A stretch of DNA of 64,000 bases, from assembly GCA_910588825.1 (NCBI GenBank), contig CAJURF010000011.1, positions 1-64,000 on the forward strand, given 5' to 3'. The first letter of the stretch is position 1. Each line of letters opens with the position of its first letter. The DNA is from an uncultured Lachnospiraceae bacterium. GTDB lineage: Bacteria > Bacillota > Clostridia > Lachnospirales > Lachnospiraceae. The notes below the pieces were generated by a model, which had not been told where the DNA came from, ran no database searches, and was given only the letters and a program-made list of their open reading frames with translations. Of the stretch, positions 1 through 9,741 are shown one piece after another. A program made the position numbers and the translations under genes.

Positions 1-73
1 GTAAATATAAAGGATACAGCGATTTTTTTACTTCCCAACTGTCAAAGACAGGATTGCACGAAAAGTGTAAAGT

Positions 74-106
74 CCCGCCTGCCCCTTTGGCGGGGCCGCA
101 TTTTTA
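74..106 (+). terminator. Probable terminator of a gene left of the window
   Basis: A hairpin with arms CCCGCC and GGCGGG is followed within a few bases by a short T-run. No convincing gene lies in the first 306 bases, so this probably ends a gene outside the window. The rest of that stretch holds the uvrA control region. Confidence 0.5.
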
Positions 107-209
107 GAGTTTTTTAATATTTCCAATCCCTGCGTATTTTCTGCCAAGACCTTGAGCGGGCATGTGGTTTGTGATATGATAATGAAACGATTAGGCTCAC
201 GCAGATACG

Positions 210-223
210 CGAACAAATGTTTG
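210..223. promoter_or_regulatory. LexA (SOS) operator of uvrA
   Basis: CGAACAAATGTTTG matches the Gram-positive LexA/DinR box (CGAAC-N4-GTTYG). It overlaps the -35 hexamer of the uvrA promoter, so bound LexA would block RNA polymerase. Damage-induced cleavage of LexA would then raise UvrA, the expected SOS response. Confidence 0.8.
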
Positions 224-249
224 CATTTAAAATTTTTGTATGGTATAGT
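221..249 (+). promoter_or_regulatory. uvrA promoter
   Basis: -35 TTGCAT (221-226), a 17-base spacer and -10 TATAGT (244-249) stand about 58 bases before the uvrA start. The -35 shares bases with the LexA box. Confidence 0.7.
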
Positions 250-306
250 AATCAATACCATATGGAAGAATTTTCTGAGAACATTTTGTGATTAAAGGAG
301 AATAAC

Positions 307-3156
307 ATGGCGGAACCAAAGAAGACCCGTGAATTTATCAAGATCAGAGGGGCCAATGAGAATAATCTGAAGCACTTGGATGTGGACATACCCAGGAATG
401 AATTTGTTGTTCTGACCGGTTTGTCCGGATCCGGGAAAAGCTCCCTGGCTTTTGATACTATCTATGCGGAAGGCCAGCGGCGGTACATGGAATCCCTCAC
501 CTCTTATGCCAGGCAGTTTCTGGGACAGATGGAGAAGCCGGATGTGGAGAGCATTGAGGGGCTGTCCCCGGCCATTTCCATAGACCAGAAGTCAACCAAC
601 AGAAATCCCCGGTCCACAGTGGGGACAGTCACGGAAATTTACGATTATTTCCGTCTTCTCTATGCCCGTATCGGCATTCCCCACTGTCCCAAGTGCGGGC
701 GGGAGATTATGCGCCAGACGGTGGACCAGATGGTGGATCAGATCATGGAACTTCCGGAGAAAACCCGTATTCAGCTTCTGGCACCAGTGGTCAGGGGAAG
801 GAAGGGGACCCATGCAAAGCTCTTTGCCCAGGCAAAAAAAAGCGGCTATGTCCGGGTGCAGGTGGACGGAAATCCCTATGAGCTTTCAGAAGAAATCGTT
901 CTGGAGAAGAATATCAAACACAATATTGAGATTGTGGTTGACCGTCTGGTGGTGAAACCGGGAATTGAGAAACGTCTGACAGATTCCATAGAAAATGTCC
1001 TGTCCCTGGCTGAGGGACTTCTCATGGTGGACACCATGGATGGGAACGTGATCAATTTCAGCCAGAGCTTTTCCTGTCCGGACTGCCAAATCAGTGTGGA
1101 TGAAATCGAGCCCAGGAGTTTTTCTTTCAATAATCCTTTCGGGGCATGTCCTGCCTGTACCGGGCTGGGGTACCGGATGGAATTTGCGGTGGAGCTGATG
1201 ATTCCCAACCCCAAATTGAGCATCTCCCAGGGGGCCATTGCCGTGATGGGCTGGCAGTCCTGTGCCAACAAAGGCAGCTTTACCAGAGCCATATTGGATG
1301 CACTGGCAGAAGAATATGATTTCGATTTGGACACGCCTTTTCAGGATTATCCGGAAGAAATTCAGAATATTATCATCAACGGCACTGATGGCAGGGAAGT
1401 GGCAGTTCATTATAAAGGGCAGAGGGGGGAAGGTGTCTACACGGTGGCTTTTGAGGGGCTGACCAAAAATGTGGAACGCCGTTACCGGGAAACCGGCTCT
1501 GAGACCAGCAAACAAGAATACGAAAGCTTTATGCGCATTACCCCCTGCAATGTATGCAAGGGCCAGCGTCTGAAGCAGGAATCTCTGGCCGTGACAGTGG
1601 GCGGACAGAACATTTATCAGGTTACTTCACAGTCAATTTTGAAACTGCAGGAATTTTTGGAAAATATGGAGCTGACCAGCCAGCAGCAATTAATCGGATA
1701 TCAGGTGCTCAAGGAGATCCGGGCCAGAGTAGGCTTTCTGGTGGATGTGGGGCTGGAGTATCTTACACTGTCCAGGGGCACGTCCACTTTGTCCGGAGGG
1801 GAGGCCCAGCGTATCCGTCTGGCAACCCAGATCGGTTCAGGTTTAGTGGGGGTGGCCTACATTCTGGATGAACCCAGCATCGGTCTTCATCAGAGAGATA
1901 ATGATAAATTACTGCGCACCCTGTGTCATCTGCGGGATTTGGGCAATACTTTGATTGTAGTGGAACACGATGCGGATACCATGCTGGCGGCAGACTGTGT
2001 GGTTGATATCGGACCAGGGGCCGGGGAGCACGGCGGCAGACTGGTGGGCATTGGCACTGCGGAAGAACTGATGAAGATCCAGGAATCTGTTACCGGACAG
2101 TATTTAAGCGGCCGGGTGAAGATACCGGTGCCGGAAATTAGGAAGAAGCCCACAGGTTTTCTGAAAGTGAGAGGTGCGGCCCAGAATAATCTGAAAAATG
2201 TAAACGTAGATATTCCTCTTGGGGTGATTACCTGCGTGACCGGAGTTTCCGGGTCTGGAAAAAGCTCTCTGGTCAATGAAATTTTATATAAGAGACTGGC
2301 AAAAGAGCTGAACAGAGCCAGAACCATACCTGGAAAACATAAAGATATTCAGGGTATTGACCAGCTGGATAAGGTAATCAATATAGACCAGTCTCCCATC
2401 GGCCGCACCCCCCGTTCCAATCCGGCCACTTATACAGGAGTATTTGACCAGATCCGGGATTTGTTTGCGTCCACTGCGGATGCGAAGGCCAGAGGATATG
2501 GGAAAGGGCGGTTTAGCTTCAATGTCAAAGGGGGCCGCTGCGAGGCATGCAAAGGGGACGGCATTTTAAAGATTGAGATGCATTTCCTGCCGGATGTGTA
2601 CGTGCCCTGTGAAGTATGCAGGGGGAAAAGGTATAACCGGGAAACTTTGGAGGTAAAATACAAAGAGAAAAATATTTTTGATGTACTGGATATGACTGTG
2701 GAAGAGGCTTTGGAGTTTTTCCAGCATATTCCCTCTATTAACCGGAAAATCCAGACGTTGTACGATGTGGGATTGTCCTATATCCGTCTTGGACAGCCTT
2801 CCACCACTCTGTCCGGCGGGGAGGCCCAGCGGGTGAAGCTGGCCCTGGAACTGAGCAAGAGGAGCACAGGAAAGACCATTTATATTCTGGATGAACCCAC
2901 CACTGGGCTTCATTTTGCCGATGTGCACAAATTGATCCAGATTCTGCAAAGTCTGTCAGAGGGCGGAAATACAGTTGTGGTCATAGAGCACAACCTGGAT
3001 GTGATCAAAACAGCGGATTATATCATCGATATCGGACCGGAAGGCGGAGACAGAGGGGGGACCATTGTAACACAGGGAACCCCGGAGCAGGCTGCCGCCT
3101 GCGGACAGTCTTACACAGGAAAATACATTGACGAGGCTTTGAAAAGGTCCCGTTAA
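307..3156 (+). CDS. uvrA: Excinuclease ABC subunit A
   Basis: UvrA is the damage-sensing ATPase of nucleotide excision repair; it scans DNA as a dimer and loads UvrB. The 949 residues are full family length. The first ABC module has Walker A GLSGSGKSS at 38-46, a CPKC zinc site near 127, a second CPDC/CPAC pair, signature LSGGEAQR and Walker B ILDEPSIGLH. The second module has Walker A GVSGSGKSS, the CEACKGDG...CEVC zinc finger, LSGGEAQR and ILDEPTTGLH. The start is set by the AAAGGAG site 6-8 bases upstream. It is LexA-controlled by sequence. uvrB is not in the window. Confidence 0.98.
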   Translation: MAEPKKTREFIKIRGANENNLKHLDVDIPRNEFVVLTGLSGSGKSSLAFDTIYAEGQRRYMESLTSYARQFLGQMEKPDVESIEGLSPAISIDQKSTNRNPRSTVGTVTEIYDYFRLLYARIGIPHCPKCGREIMRQTVDQMVDQIMELPEKTRIQLLAPVVRGRKGTHAKLFAQAKKSGYVRVQVDGNPYELSEEIVLEKNIKHNIEIVVDRLVVKPGIEKRLTDSIENVLSLAEGLLMVDTMDGNVINFSQSFSCPDCQISVDEIEPRSFSFNNPFGACPACTGLGYRMEFAVELMIPNPKLSISQGAIAVMGWQSCANKGSFTRAILDALAEEYDFDLDTPFQDYPEEIQNIIINGTDGREVAVHYKGQRGEGVYTVAFEGLTKNVERRYRETGSETSKQEYESFMRITPCNVCKGQRLKQESLAVTVGGQNIYQVTSQSILKLQEFLENMELTSQQQLIGYQVLKEIRARVGFLVDVGLEYLTLSRGTSTLSGGEAQRIRLATQIGSGLVGVAYILDEPSIGLHQRDNDKLLRTLCHLRDLGNTLIVVEHDADTMLAADCVVDIGPGAGEHGGRLVGIGTAEELMKIQESVTGQYLSGRVKIPVPEIRKKPTGFLKVRGAAQNNLKNVNVDIPLGVITCVTGVSGSGKSSLVNEILYKRLAKELNRARTIPGKHKDIQGIDQLDKVINIDQSPIGRTPRSNPATYTGVFDQIRDLFASTADAKARGYGKGRFSFNVKGGRCEACKGDGILKIEMHFLPDVYVPCEVCRGKRYNRETLEVKYKEKNIFDVLDMTVEEALEFFQHIPSINRKIQTLYDVGLSYIRLGQPSTTLSGGEAQRVKLALELSKRSTGKTIYILDEPTTGLHFADVHKLIQILQSLSEGGNTVVVIEHNLDVIKTADYIIDIGPEGGDRGGTIVTQGTPEQAAACGQSYTGKYIDEALKRSR

Positions 3157-3242
3157 GAATAACTTTGGGTAAAAGACAAATACTATGATTGTAAATATGT
3201 AAGAAAGAGGCACATTCGGTGCCCGTTGGAAAGGGGATTGCT

Positions 3243-4226
3243 ATGCCGGCAACTGACATTGGAATCGATCTGGGTACGTCCAGTATACTGGTGTATGCTT
3301 CAGGAAAGGGGATTGTTCTGAAAGAACCTTCTGTGGTAGCATACGATAAAGACACAGAGAAAATCAAAGCCATCGGGGAAGAAGCGCGCCAGATGATCGG
3401 ACGCACCCCGGGGAACGTGGTGGCCATACGGCCCCTGCGCCAGGGGGTAATCTCGGACTACGAGATTACAGAGAAGATGCTGAAATATTTTATTTCAAAA
3501 GCCATCGGACGGCGGGCTTTTCGGAAGCCCCGCATCAGCATCTGCGTTCCCAGCGGCGTGACAGAGGTGGAAAAAAAGGCAGTGGAGGAGGCTACTTATC
3601 AGGCAGGTGCCCGGGAGGTCCACTTGATCGAGGAGCCCATCGCGGCGGCTATTGGCTCCGGGATTGATATTCTGCGCCCCTGCGGAAATATGGTGGTGGA
3701 TATCGGAGGCGGCACTTCTGATATTGCCGTGATTTCTCTGGGCGGAACGGTGGTTTCCACATCGGTGAAAGTGGCCGGGGATAATTTTGATGAGGCAATT
3801 ATGCGCCATGTGCGGAAAAACCATAATCTTTTCATCGGTGAGCGCACGGCTGAGGACATTAAGATTCAAATCGGCATGGCGTGCGAGCGGCCGGAGCTGG
3901 TGACCCTGGAGATAAAAGGGCGCAATGTAATCACCGGGCTGCCCAAGTCTGTGACCCTTACCTCAGAAGAAATCCGCGAGGCATTGTACGAGTGTACTTC
4001 CAAGATTGTGGACGCAGTCCACGGAGTGTTGGAAAAAACGCCTCCGGAGCTGGCGGCGGACGTGGTAGACCGGGGAATTGTTCTCACCGGGGGCGGTGCC
4101 TTGCTGGGAGGCATTGAAAAGCTCATTGAGCAGAAGACTGGGATTAATACCATGACTGCACAGGAGCCTATGCTGGCAGTGGCCGTGGGCACAGGAAAAT
4201 ACGCAGAAATTGCAGAAAAATTGTAG
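3243..4226 (+). CDS. MreB/Mbl-type rod-shape actin homologue
   Basis: A bacterial actin (327 residues) that polymerises under the membrane and guides side-wall synthesis. The N-terminus has the actin phosphate-1 motif (GIDLGTSSILVYA), then the MreB-typical segment with RPLRQGVISDYE, phosphate-2 DIGGGTSDIAV and adenosine motif LTGGGALLGG. A GTG at 3219 would add eight residues, but GGAAAGGGG at 3228-3236 is spaced correctly for the ATG at 3243. It is not flanked by mreC/mreD, so it is a stand-alone paralogue (Mbl or MreBH type); which one cannot be settled by eye. Confidence 0.93.
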   Translation: MPATDIGIDLGTSSILVYASGKGIVLKEPSVVAYDKDTEKIKAIGEEARQMIGRTPGNVVAIRPLRQGVISDYEITEKMLKYFISKAIGRRAFRKPRISICVPSGVTEVEKKAVEEATYQAGAREVHLIEEPIAAAIGSGIDILRPCGNMVVDIGGGTSDIAVISLGGTVVSTSVKVAGDNFDEAIMRHVRKNHNLFIGERTAEDIKIQIGMACERPELVTLEIKGRNVITGLPKSVTLTSEEIREALYECTSKIVDAVHGVLEKTPPELAADVVDRGIVLTGGGALLGGIEKLIEQKTGINTMTAQEPMLAVAVGTGKYAEIAEKL

Positions 4227-4285
4227 TGATATCTGTGCAGGCAGACATGTAAGTTCAGATACGGATGACAAAGGGGGCGGCACTC

Positions 4286-6535
4286 ATGGCAGATACCATT
4301 TCCGGGTTTGTAGATCATATTATCTATCGGAATGAGGAGAATGGATATACGGTTCTGGTTTTGGCTACAGACGGGGAAGAAATCACCTGTGTGGGTACTT
4401 TCCGGTATATGGTGCGGGGAGAGATGATCGAAGCACAGGGGCATTATACCCGGCACCCAGTTTACGGAAAGCAGTTCCAGATCGAATCTTTTCAGATGAA
4501 AGCTCCGGAGGATACGAAGGCCATGGAGCGGTATCTGGGAAGCGGCGCTATCAAGGGAGTGGGGGCTTCCCTTGCTTCCAGGATTGTGAAATGTTTTGGA
4601 GAAGACACCATCCGTGTGCTGGAGGAAGAGCCGGAGAGATTGTCGGAGGTGAAGGGAATCAGCGAACGGATGGCCCGGGAGATCGCCCTTCAGATGGAAG
4701 AAAAGACCGATATGAGAAAGGCTATGATCTTCCTGCAGAAATATGGAATTTCCTTGAATCTGGGTGCAAAGATTTACAAACAGTATGGCCAGGAACTGTA
4801 CCAGATGCTCCGGGAGAATCCATACCAGATGGCGGAGGATATTCCAGGGGTGGGATTTCGGATTGCAGACGAAATTGCAGGGAGAATCGGCATCCGCCCG
4901 GATTCTGGTTACCGCATCAAAAGCGGTCTTCTCTATATCCTGCTTCAGGCATCCGGACAGGGCCATGTGTATCTGCCCAGACAGGAACTGATCCGGCAGG
5001 CTTCCACGCTTCTGCAGGCAGAGGAAGAGATCCTGGAAAAATATTTAATGGATCTGGCCATTGAGCGCAAAGCGGTGATTAAAGACCTGGAGTCAGGGCC
5101 TGTTGTCTATGGAAACAGGCTCTATCATCTGGAATTGGATACAGCCCGCCTGCTGTGGGAGCTGAATGTGCAGTTTCCCCATGACCCCATTCAGACAGAA
5201 GAACAAATCCGGCAAATGGAAAAGAAAGAACAAATCCAGCTGGATGAATGTCAGAGAGCGGCGGTGAGGGAGGCGGCCGGCCATGGCCTTTTTATTCTCA
5301 CCGGCGGACCGGGAACGGGAAAGACCACAACCATCAACGCGCTTCTTCACTATTTTGAAGGGGAAAATCTGGAGATTCGTCTGGCTGCTCCCACAGGACG
5401 CGCGGCAAACCGTATGACAGAGGCCTCCGGGTATGAGGCACAGACCATTCACCGTCTTTTGGAATTATCCAGTGCCCTGGAAGAACAGACGTCCAGCGTC
5501 CAGTTTGAAAGAAACGCCCAGAATCCGCTGGAAGCAGATGTGGTGATCATTGATGAGATGTCAATGGTTGATATCTATCTGATGCACGCGCTGCTGTCCG
5601 CTGTCGGCCCAGGCACAAGGCTGATTCTGGTGGGGGATGTGGACCAGCTTCCCAGTGTGGGGCCGGGGAATGTGCTGCGGGATATGATTGACGCCCGGGT
5701 GTTTCCTGTCATTGAGCTGAAGCGGATATTCCGACAGGCCAGCCAGAGCGATATTATTGTCAATGCCCACAAGATTAACCGGGGAGAGCAGGTGCCGGTC
5801 AATAACAAGAGCCGGGATTTCTTTTTTCTGGAGCGCAGGGAAGCGGTTCTGGTCCTGCGGGTGGTGATCGCTCTCATCCAGGAGAAGCTGCCCCGGTATA
5901 TCCAGGCAGATCCCATGGATATTCAGGTGCTCACACCTATGCGCAAAGGGGTCCTGGGAGTGGAACAGCTGAATCCGTTTCTTCAGAAATATATGAACCC
6001 GCCGTCGCCGTCCAAAAAAGAGAAAGAATATGGACACACCTTATACCGTCAGGGAGATAAAGTGATGCAGATAAAAAACAACTACCAGCTTCCATGGGAA
6101 GTCAGGGGGAAGTTTGGAATCACTGTGGACAAAGGGGCGGGGGTTTTTAACGGAGATATCGGCACGGTCCGTGAGATCAATGAATTTGCAGGGCTGTTGA
6201 CCGTGGAATACGATCAGGCCAGATATGTGGACTATTCGTTCAAACAATTGGATGAGCTGGAACTGGCATATGCGGTGACCATACATAAATCTCAGGGAAG
6301 TGAATATCCGGCAGTGGTGATTCCCCTGCTGGGCGGGCCCCAGATGCTGATGAACCGGAATCTGCTCTATACCGCTGTGACCAGGGCCAGGAAATGTGTG
6401 GCCATTGTGGGAAGCGGGGGGACGTTTCAGAACATGATTGCCAATAAGCGGGAATTGGAGCGGTACAGCGCTCTTGATATCTGGATTCAGGAATTGGGAA
6501 ATACGAGAGGAGAGTTCGGGGAGAAAGGCTCTTAA
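4286..6535 (+). CDS. recD2: RecD2-type ATP-dependent DNA helicase
   Basis: A 5'-3' superfamily 1B helicase of the RecD2/YrrC family, which acts without RecBC in genome maintenance. The N-terminal third holds the RecD2-specific extension with helix-hairpin-helix-like stretches (GAIKGVGASLASRIV, GVGFRIADEIA). The helicase core follows: Walker A GGPGTGKTTT near residue 345, Walker B DEMSMVD, VGDVDQLPSVG, and the C-terminal VTIHKSQGSEYP and YTAVTRARK motifs. The 749 residues fit the family. An upstream ATG at 4265 exists, but the AAAGGGGGCGG site favours 4286. The ComF-type gene starts 2 bases after its stop. Confidence 0.95.
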   Translation: MADTISGFVDHIIYRNEENGYTVLVLATDGEEITCVGTFRYMVRGEMIEAQGHYTRHPVYGKQFQIESFQMKAPEDTKAMERYLGSGAIKGVGASLASRIVKCFGEDTIRVLEEEPERLSEVKGISERMAREIALQMEEKTDMRKAMIFLQKYGISLNLGAKIYKQYGQELYQMLRENPYQMAEDIPGVGFRIADEIAGRIGIRPDSGYRIKSGLLYILLQASGQGHVYLPRQELIRQASTLLQAEEEILEKYLMDLAIERKAVIKDLESGPVVYGNRLYHLELDTARLLWELNVQFPHDPIQTEEQIRQMEKKEQIQLDECQRAAVREAAGHGLFILTGGPGTGKTTTINALLHYFEGENLEIRLAAPTGRAANRMTEASGYEAQTIHRLLELSSALEEQTSSVQFERNAQNPLEADVVIIDEMSMVDIYLMHALLSAVGPGTRLILVGDVDQLPSVGPGNVLRDMIDARVFPVIELKRIFRQASQSDIIVNAHKINRGEQVPVNNKSRDFFFLERREAVLVLRVVIALIQEKLPRYIQADPMDIQVLTPMRKGVLGVEQLNPFLQKYMNPPSPSKKEKEYGHTLYRQGDKVMQIKNNYQLPWEVRGKFGITVDKGAGVFNGDIGTVREINEFAGLLTVEYDQARYVDYSFKQLDELELAYAVTIHKSQGSEYPAVVIPLLGGPQMLMNRNLLYTAVTRARKCVAIVGSGGTFQNMIANKRELERYSALDIWIQELGNTRGEFGEKGS

Positions 6536-6537
6536 AT

Positions 6538-7260
6538 TTGAGAAAAAAAGATATTGTGGAATTATGTCTTCAGGCAGTTTACCCCAGACGGTGCCCGGTC
6601 TGTCATGATATTGTACGTCCGAAAGGTGCGCTTGTCTGCCGGGGCTGTGAGGGAAAAGTAATGCCTATCCGGGAACCCCGGTGCAGAAAGTGCGGGAAAC
6701 CTGTTGAGAAAGAAGAGCAGGAATACTGCAGCGACTGCCTGAAGCACCGCCATTTTTTTGAGGAAGGCGCAGGGATTTTCCCATATAACAGACTGATGAG
6801 AGAATCTCTGATGAAATGTAAATATGGAGGGCGCAGAGAATATCTGGATTATTACGGGGAGATGATGATACGCCATGGGGGAAAGTATCTGGCACGCTGG
6901 CGGCCCCAGGCAATTGTCCCCATCCCCCTTTATAAGACCCAGATGCGTCTGCGGGGATTTAACCAGAGCGGCTGTCTGGCCCAGGCATTAGGAGGACATT
7001 TCGGGATTCCCGTATATCCTCAGATGCTGGAAAAAGTCAGAAAGACCAGAACACAGAAAAGTCTGGACGAAAAACAGCGCAGAAGTAATTTGAGAGGAGC
7101 ATTTTCCATAGGTGCACAATTTCAGCCTTTGAAAAAGATTCTGCTGGTGGATGACGTTTATACCACAGGAGGTACTGTGGATGAGGCAGCAAGATGTTTG
7201 AAAAAGGCCAAAGCCGGAGAGGTCCGGGTGCTGGTACTCTGTATAGGAAAAGGTTTTTAG
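6538..7260 (+). CDS. comF: ComF family phosphoribosyltransferase-like protein
   Basis: A ComFC-like protein of 240 residues. Four Cys pairs in the first 70 residues (CPVC, CRGC, CRKCG, CSDC) form the usual zinc-binding head. The C-terminal half has the phosphoribosyltransferase PRPP loop ILLVDDVYTTGGT near 200. In competent Firmicutes ComFC is needed for DNA uptake, but it is also kept in non-competent species, so its role here is open. Translation probably begins at TTG 6538, 2 bases after recD2, which implies coupling. Confidence 0.88.
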   Translation: MRKKDIVELCLQAVYPRRCPVCHDIVRPKGALVCRGCEGKVMPIREPRCRKCGKPVEKEEQEYCSDCLKHRHFFEEGAGIFPYNRLMRESLMKCKYGGRREYLDYYGEMMIRHGGKYLARWRPQAIVPIPLYKTQMRLRGFNQSGCLAQALGGHFGIPVYPQMLEKVRKTRTQKSLDEKQRRSNLRGAFSIGAQFQPLKKILLVDDVYTTGGTVDEAARCLKKAKAGEVRVLVLCIGKGF

Positions 7261-7279
7261 CAGGTTTCCGGCAGGGCTT

Positions 7280-7308
7280 TTGACACCCTGATTAATCTAT
7301 GGTACAAT
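7280..7308 (+). promoter_or_regulatory. Promoter of the cdaA operon
   Basis: TTGACA (7280-7285), a 17-base spacer and TACAAT (7303-7308) lie 42 bases before the ATG at 7351. This is a near-consensus sigma-A promoter and probably drives 7351 through cdaR. Confidence 0.8.
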
Positions 7309-7350
7309 GAAAAGAAACTATGGACTGTAACTGCGAAAAAGGAGCCGCAT

Positions 7351-7785
7351 ATGTTAAATGAAGAAAAAGTCAGAGTTATGACGAAGCTGGCAATTTATGA
7401 GCAGGGAGAGGGAAAAAAATATCTTCCTATCAGCAAATATTACCGCTCTGATTATATCGGCCTGGCTATGATCAAAAATTTTTTTCTGGTATCCATTGCT
7501 TATGTGGTGCTGACTGCCCTCATTGCACTGTATTATCTTGATGAACTTCTGGAAACAATCCATAAAATGAATTTAATTAAGCTGGGAGCCCAGATTATTA
7601 TTGGATATATTATTCTGCTGGCCGGGTACTCTGTTCTCGTCTATGTGATACAGACTGTAAAATACAGCAGAGCAAAAAAAAGTATTAAAAACTACTATAT
7701 GCAGCTGGGAAAACTGACGAAGATATATGCAAAGGAAGAAAAACGTTCCCAGAATCGGACTGTGCTCAGGAGGGATAAAGTATGA
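7351..7785 (+). CDS. Unrecognised two-helix membrane protein
   Basis: A 144-residue protein I do not recognise. It has a charged N-terminus of about 45 residues, two hydrophobic helices (about 47-67 and 80-105), and a basic tail rich in Lys/Arg. AAAAAGGAG precedes the ATG. It shares ATGA with the next gene and lies in one unit with cdaA, which suggests a membrane-envelope role linked to c-di-AMP signalling. That link is inference from position only. Confidence 0.75.
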   Translation: MLNEEKVRVMTKLAIYEQGEGKKYLPISKYYRSDYIGLAMIKNFFLVSIAYVVLTALIALYYLDELLETIHKMNLIKLGAQIIIGYIILLAGYSVLVYVIQTVKYSRAKKSIKNYYMQLGKLTKIYAKEEKRSQNRTVLRRDKV

Positions 7786-8828
7786 CAGCATTGCTGGAAA
7801 TGAAGCAAAAGTTAAAAAACTTTTATGAACAGTATGAGGGGTATCTTGCGTCGTTTTTAAAATTTTTGCTGGCTTTTGGGTATTTCTGGTGGATTAGGAC
7901 GGCACTGGGGATGATGGAACGGCTTGCCAATCCTTTTGTGGTGGTCATAACGGCTCTTCTCTGTGCGATTCTGCCGTTTAACGCAATTATAGCTGTAGGG
8001 TTTGTGTTTATTCTGGGGCATTGTTACGCGGTGGGTATCGAGGTGGCCGGGCTGGCCGCGGCTATGATGCTGTTGATGATTATCTTTGGCATGAGGTTCA
8101 GCGGAAAGGCCAATCAGGTATATCCTGTGGTGCCTTTGGGAATTGCATGCAGGCTTCCGGCACTGACACCCATTGGATGCGGGCTTTTAGGCACACCGGC
8201 GGCGGCTGTACCAGTGGGCTGCAGTATCGTTTTTTATTATCTGATTACTTTTATCAAAGAGCAGGAGATGATTTTAAAAAGCGAGGATATGGAGATCCAG
8301 CGGGTGCTGAAACTGTTGATGGACGGGCTGGTGAAAAACATGGATATGTGGATGGTTCTGGTGTCATCTGTGGGGGTTTTGCTGCTGGTATACCTGGTGC
8401 GCACCCGTTCTTTTGACTATGCATGGCGTGCGGCAATTCTTGTGGGAGCTGCTGTCTATCTGTTTTTGATGTTTACTGGCGGGATGTTCCTGGGGATGAA
8501 CGTGGAAATGGTTGTCCTGGCAGTATCCACAGTGGTGTCTGCTCTTTTGGGATTTGTGCTGGAATTTTTTGCCTTTGGAGGAGATTACACAAGGACAGAG
8601 CATCTGGAATATGAGGATGATGACTATTATTACTATGTGAAAGCTGTTCCGAAGGTATCAATCAGTACCTCTATGCGCAACATTAAAAAAATAAACGGGG
8701 TATCCCAGAAGACAGCGGAGATACCGGATCTGCCAAGAAGGGAGCAGGCAATGCCCAGCCAGCAGGTTTCCGGCGGGCCGCATGTGGATTTTGAGAAAAA
8801 GCTGGAGGAATCTTTAAAGGATTTGTGA
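7782..8828 (+). CDS. Unrecognised polytopic membrane protein
   Basis: A 348-residue protein with roughly seven or eight hydrophobic helices up to residue about 265. A cytosolic tail follows that starts with an acidic/aromatic run (EYEDDDYYYYV) and ends in a charged helix. The sequence GCGLLGTPAAAVPVGC in the middle is rich in small residues and resembles a re-entrant or channel-like loop, but I cannot place the family. The start codon overlaps the previous stop (ATGA) after a strong AGGAGGG site. It sits 25 bases before cdaA. A transporter or a regulator of CdaA are possible; neither is shown. Confidence 0.75.
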   Translation: MTALLEMKQKLKNFYEQYEGYLASFLKFLLAFGYFWWIRTALGMMERLANPFVVVITALLCAILPFNAIIAVGFVFILGHCYAVGIEVAGLAAAMMLLMIIFGMRFSGKANQVYPVVPLGIACRLPALTPIGCGLLGTPAAAVPVGCSIVFYYLITFIKEQEMILKSEDMEIQRVLKLLMDGLVKNMDMWMVLVSSVGVLLLVYLVRTRSFDYAWRAAILVGAAVYLFLMFTGGMFLGMNVEMVVLAVSTVVSALLGFVLEFFAFGGDYTRTEHLEYEDDDYYYYVKAVPKVSISTSMRNIKKINGVSQKTAEIPDLPRREQAMPSQQVSGGPHVDFEKKLEESLKDL

Positions 8829-8853
8829 TTTTTTACAGGGTAAAGGAGCAGAA

Positions 8854-9741
8854 TTGAAGAATTGGGGAGAAATCTTTGAGAATTACATATCTAAAATAGC
8901 TGTACCGAGAATAGGGGTCATTGACATCATTGAAATTCTGCTGATTTCTTTTTTTGTCTATGAATTTATGGTATGGATCAAAAATACCAGGGCGTATACT
9001 CTGCTGAAAGGGATTGTGTTTGTCCTGATGTTTGTCCTGGCTGCCTATGTGTTTCGGATGAACACCATATTGTGGATTGTGGAGAAGATGGCCACTGTGA
9101 TGATCACGGCTGTATTCATTATATTCCAGCCGGAGCTGCGCAGGATTTTAGAGCAGCTGGGAGAAAAGAATCTTGTGTTTTCGATTTTTAACTTCGACAG
9201 CGGCCGGGATGTGGAGGAACGGTTTACCGACCGGACAGTCAGTGAGATCGCCAGAGCCTGTTTTGATATGGGGGCAAAACTCACAGGGGCTTTAATCGTT
9301 ATTGAACAGAATGTGGTTCTGACAGAATATGAGAAGACAGGCATTGCCCTGGATTCGCTGGTGAGCAGCCAGCTTTTGATTAATATTTTTGAACATAATA
9401 CACCTCTTCATGACGGAGCTGTGATTGTGCGGGGAAACCGGATCGTGGCGGCTACCTGTTACCTTCCGTTATCGGATAACCGGGAGCTGAGCAAGCAGCT
9501 GGGAACCCGGCACCGGGCCGGTGTGGGAATCAGCGAGGTCAGCGATTCCCTGACCATTATTGTGTCAGAGGAGACAGGGGGTGTATCCATGGCACAGGGA
9601 GGAACACTGCGCAGGCATGTGACGTTAGAGGAACTGACAGAGGCTATGCGGGGGGTACAGAATAAAACCTATGTAAATAACAGTAAGTTCAAGCTATGGA
9701 AAAGGGGTAGGAATCAAAATGAGAAAAACTCAGGCAAATGA
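8854..9741 (+). CDS. cdaA: Membrane diadenylate cyclase CdaA
   Basis: CdaA makes c-di-AMP from two ATP at the membrane; the product controls potassium and osmolyte uptake and wall integrity. Three hydrophobic helices lie in residues about 22-100, then a short linker and the DAC (DisA_N) domain with DGAVIVRG near 188 and GTRHRAGVGISE near 220, both catalytic signatures. The 295 residues are typical. The start is TTG 8854 after AAAGGAG at 8842-8848. It overlaps cdaR by 23 bases. In many Firmicutes cdaA-cdaR is followed by glmM, which is absent here. Confidence 0.96.
   Translation: MKNWGEIFENYISKIAVPRIGVIDIIEILLISFFVYEFMVWIKNTRAYTLLKGIVFVLMFVLAAYVFRMNTILWIVEKMATVMITAVFIIFQPELRRILEQLGEKNLVFSIFNFDSGRDVEERFTDRTVSEIARACFDMGAKLTGALIVIEQNVVLTEYEKTGIALDSLVSSQLLINIFEHNTPLHDGAVIVRGNRIVAATCYLPLSDNRELSKQLGTRHRAGVGISEVSDSLTIIVSEETGGVSMAQGGTLRRHVTLEELTEAMRGVQNKTYVNNSKFKLWKRGRNQNEKNSGK

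Noticed and set aside
28..261. Minus-strand reading frame of 77 codons upstream of uvrA
   Set aside because: It covers the terminator, LexA box and promoter, shows no family resemblance, and appears to be a chance frame.
876..1515. Long minus-strand frames inside uvrA
   Set aside because: Shadow frames of a strongly supported gene; Cys/His/Pro-rich composition typical of antisense reading.
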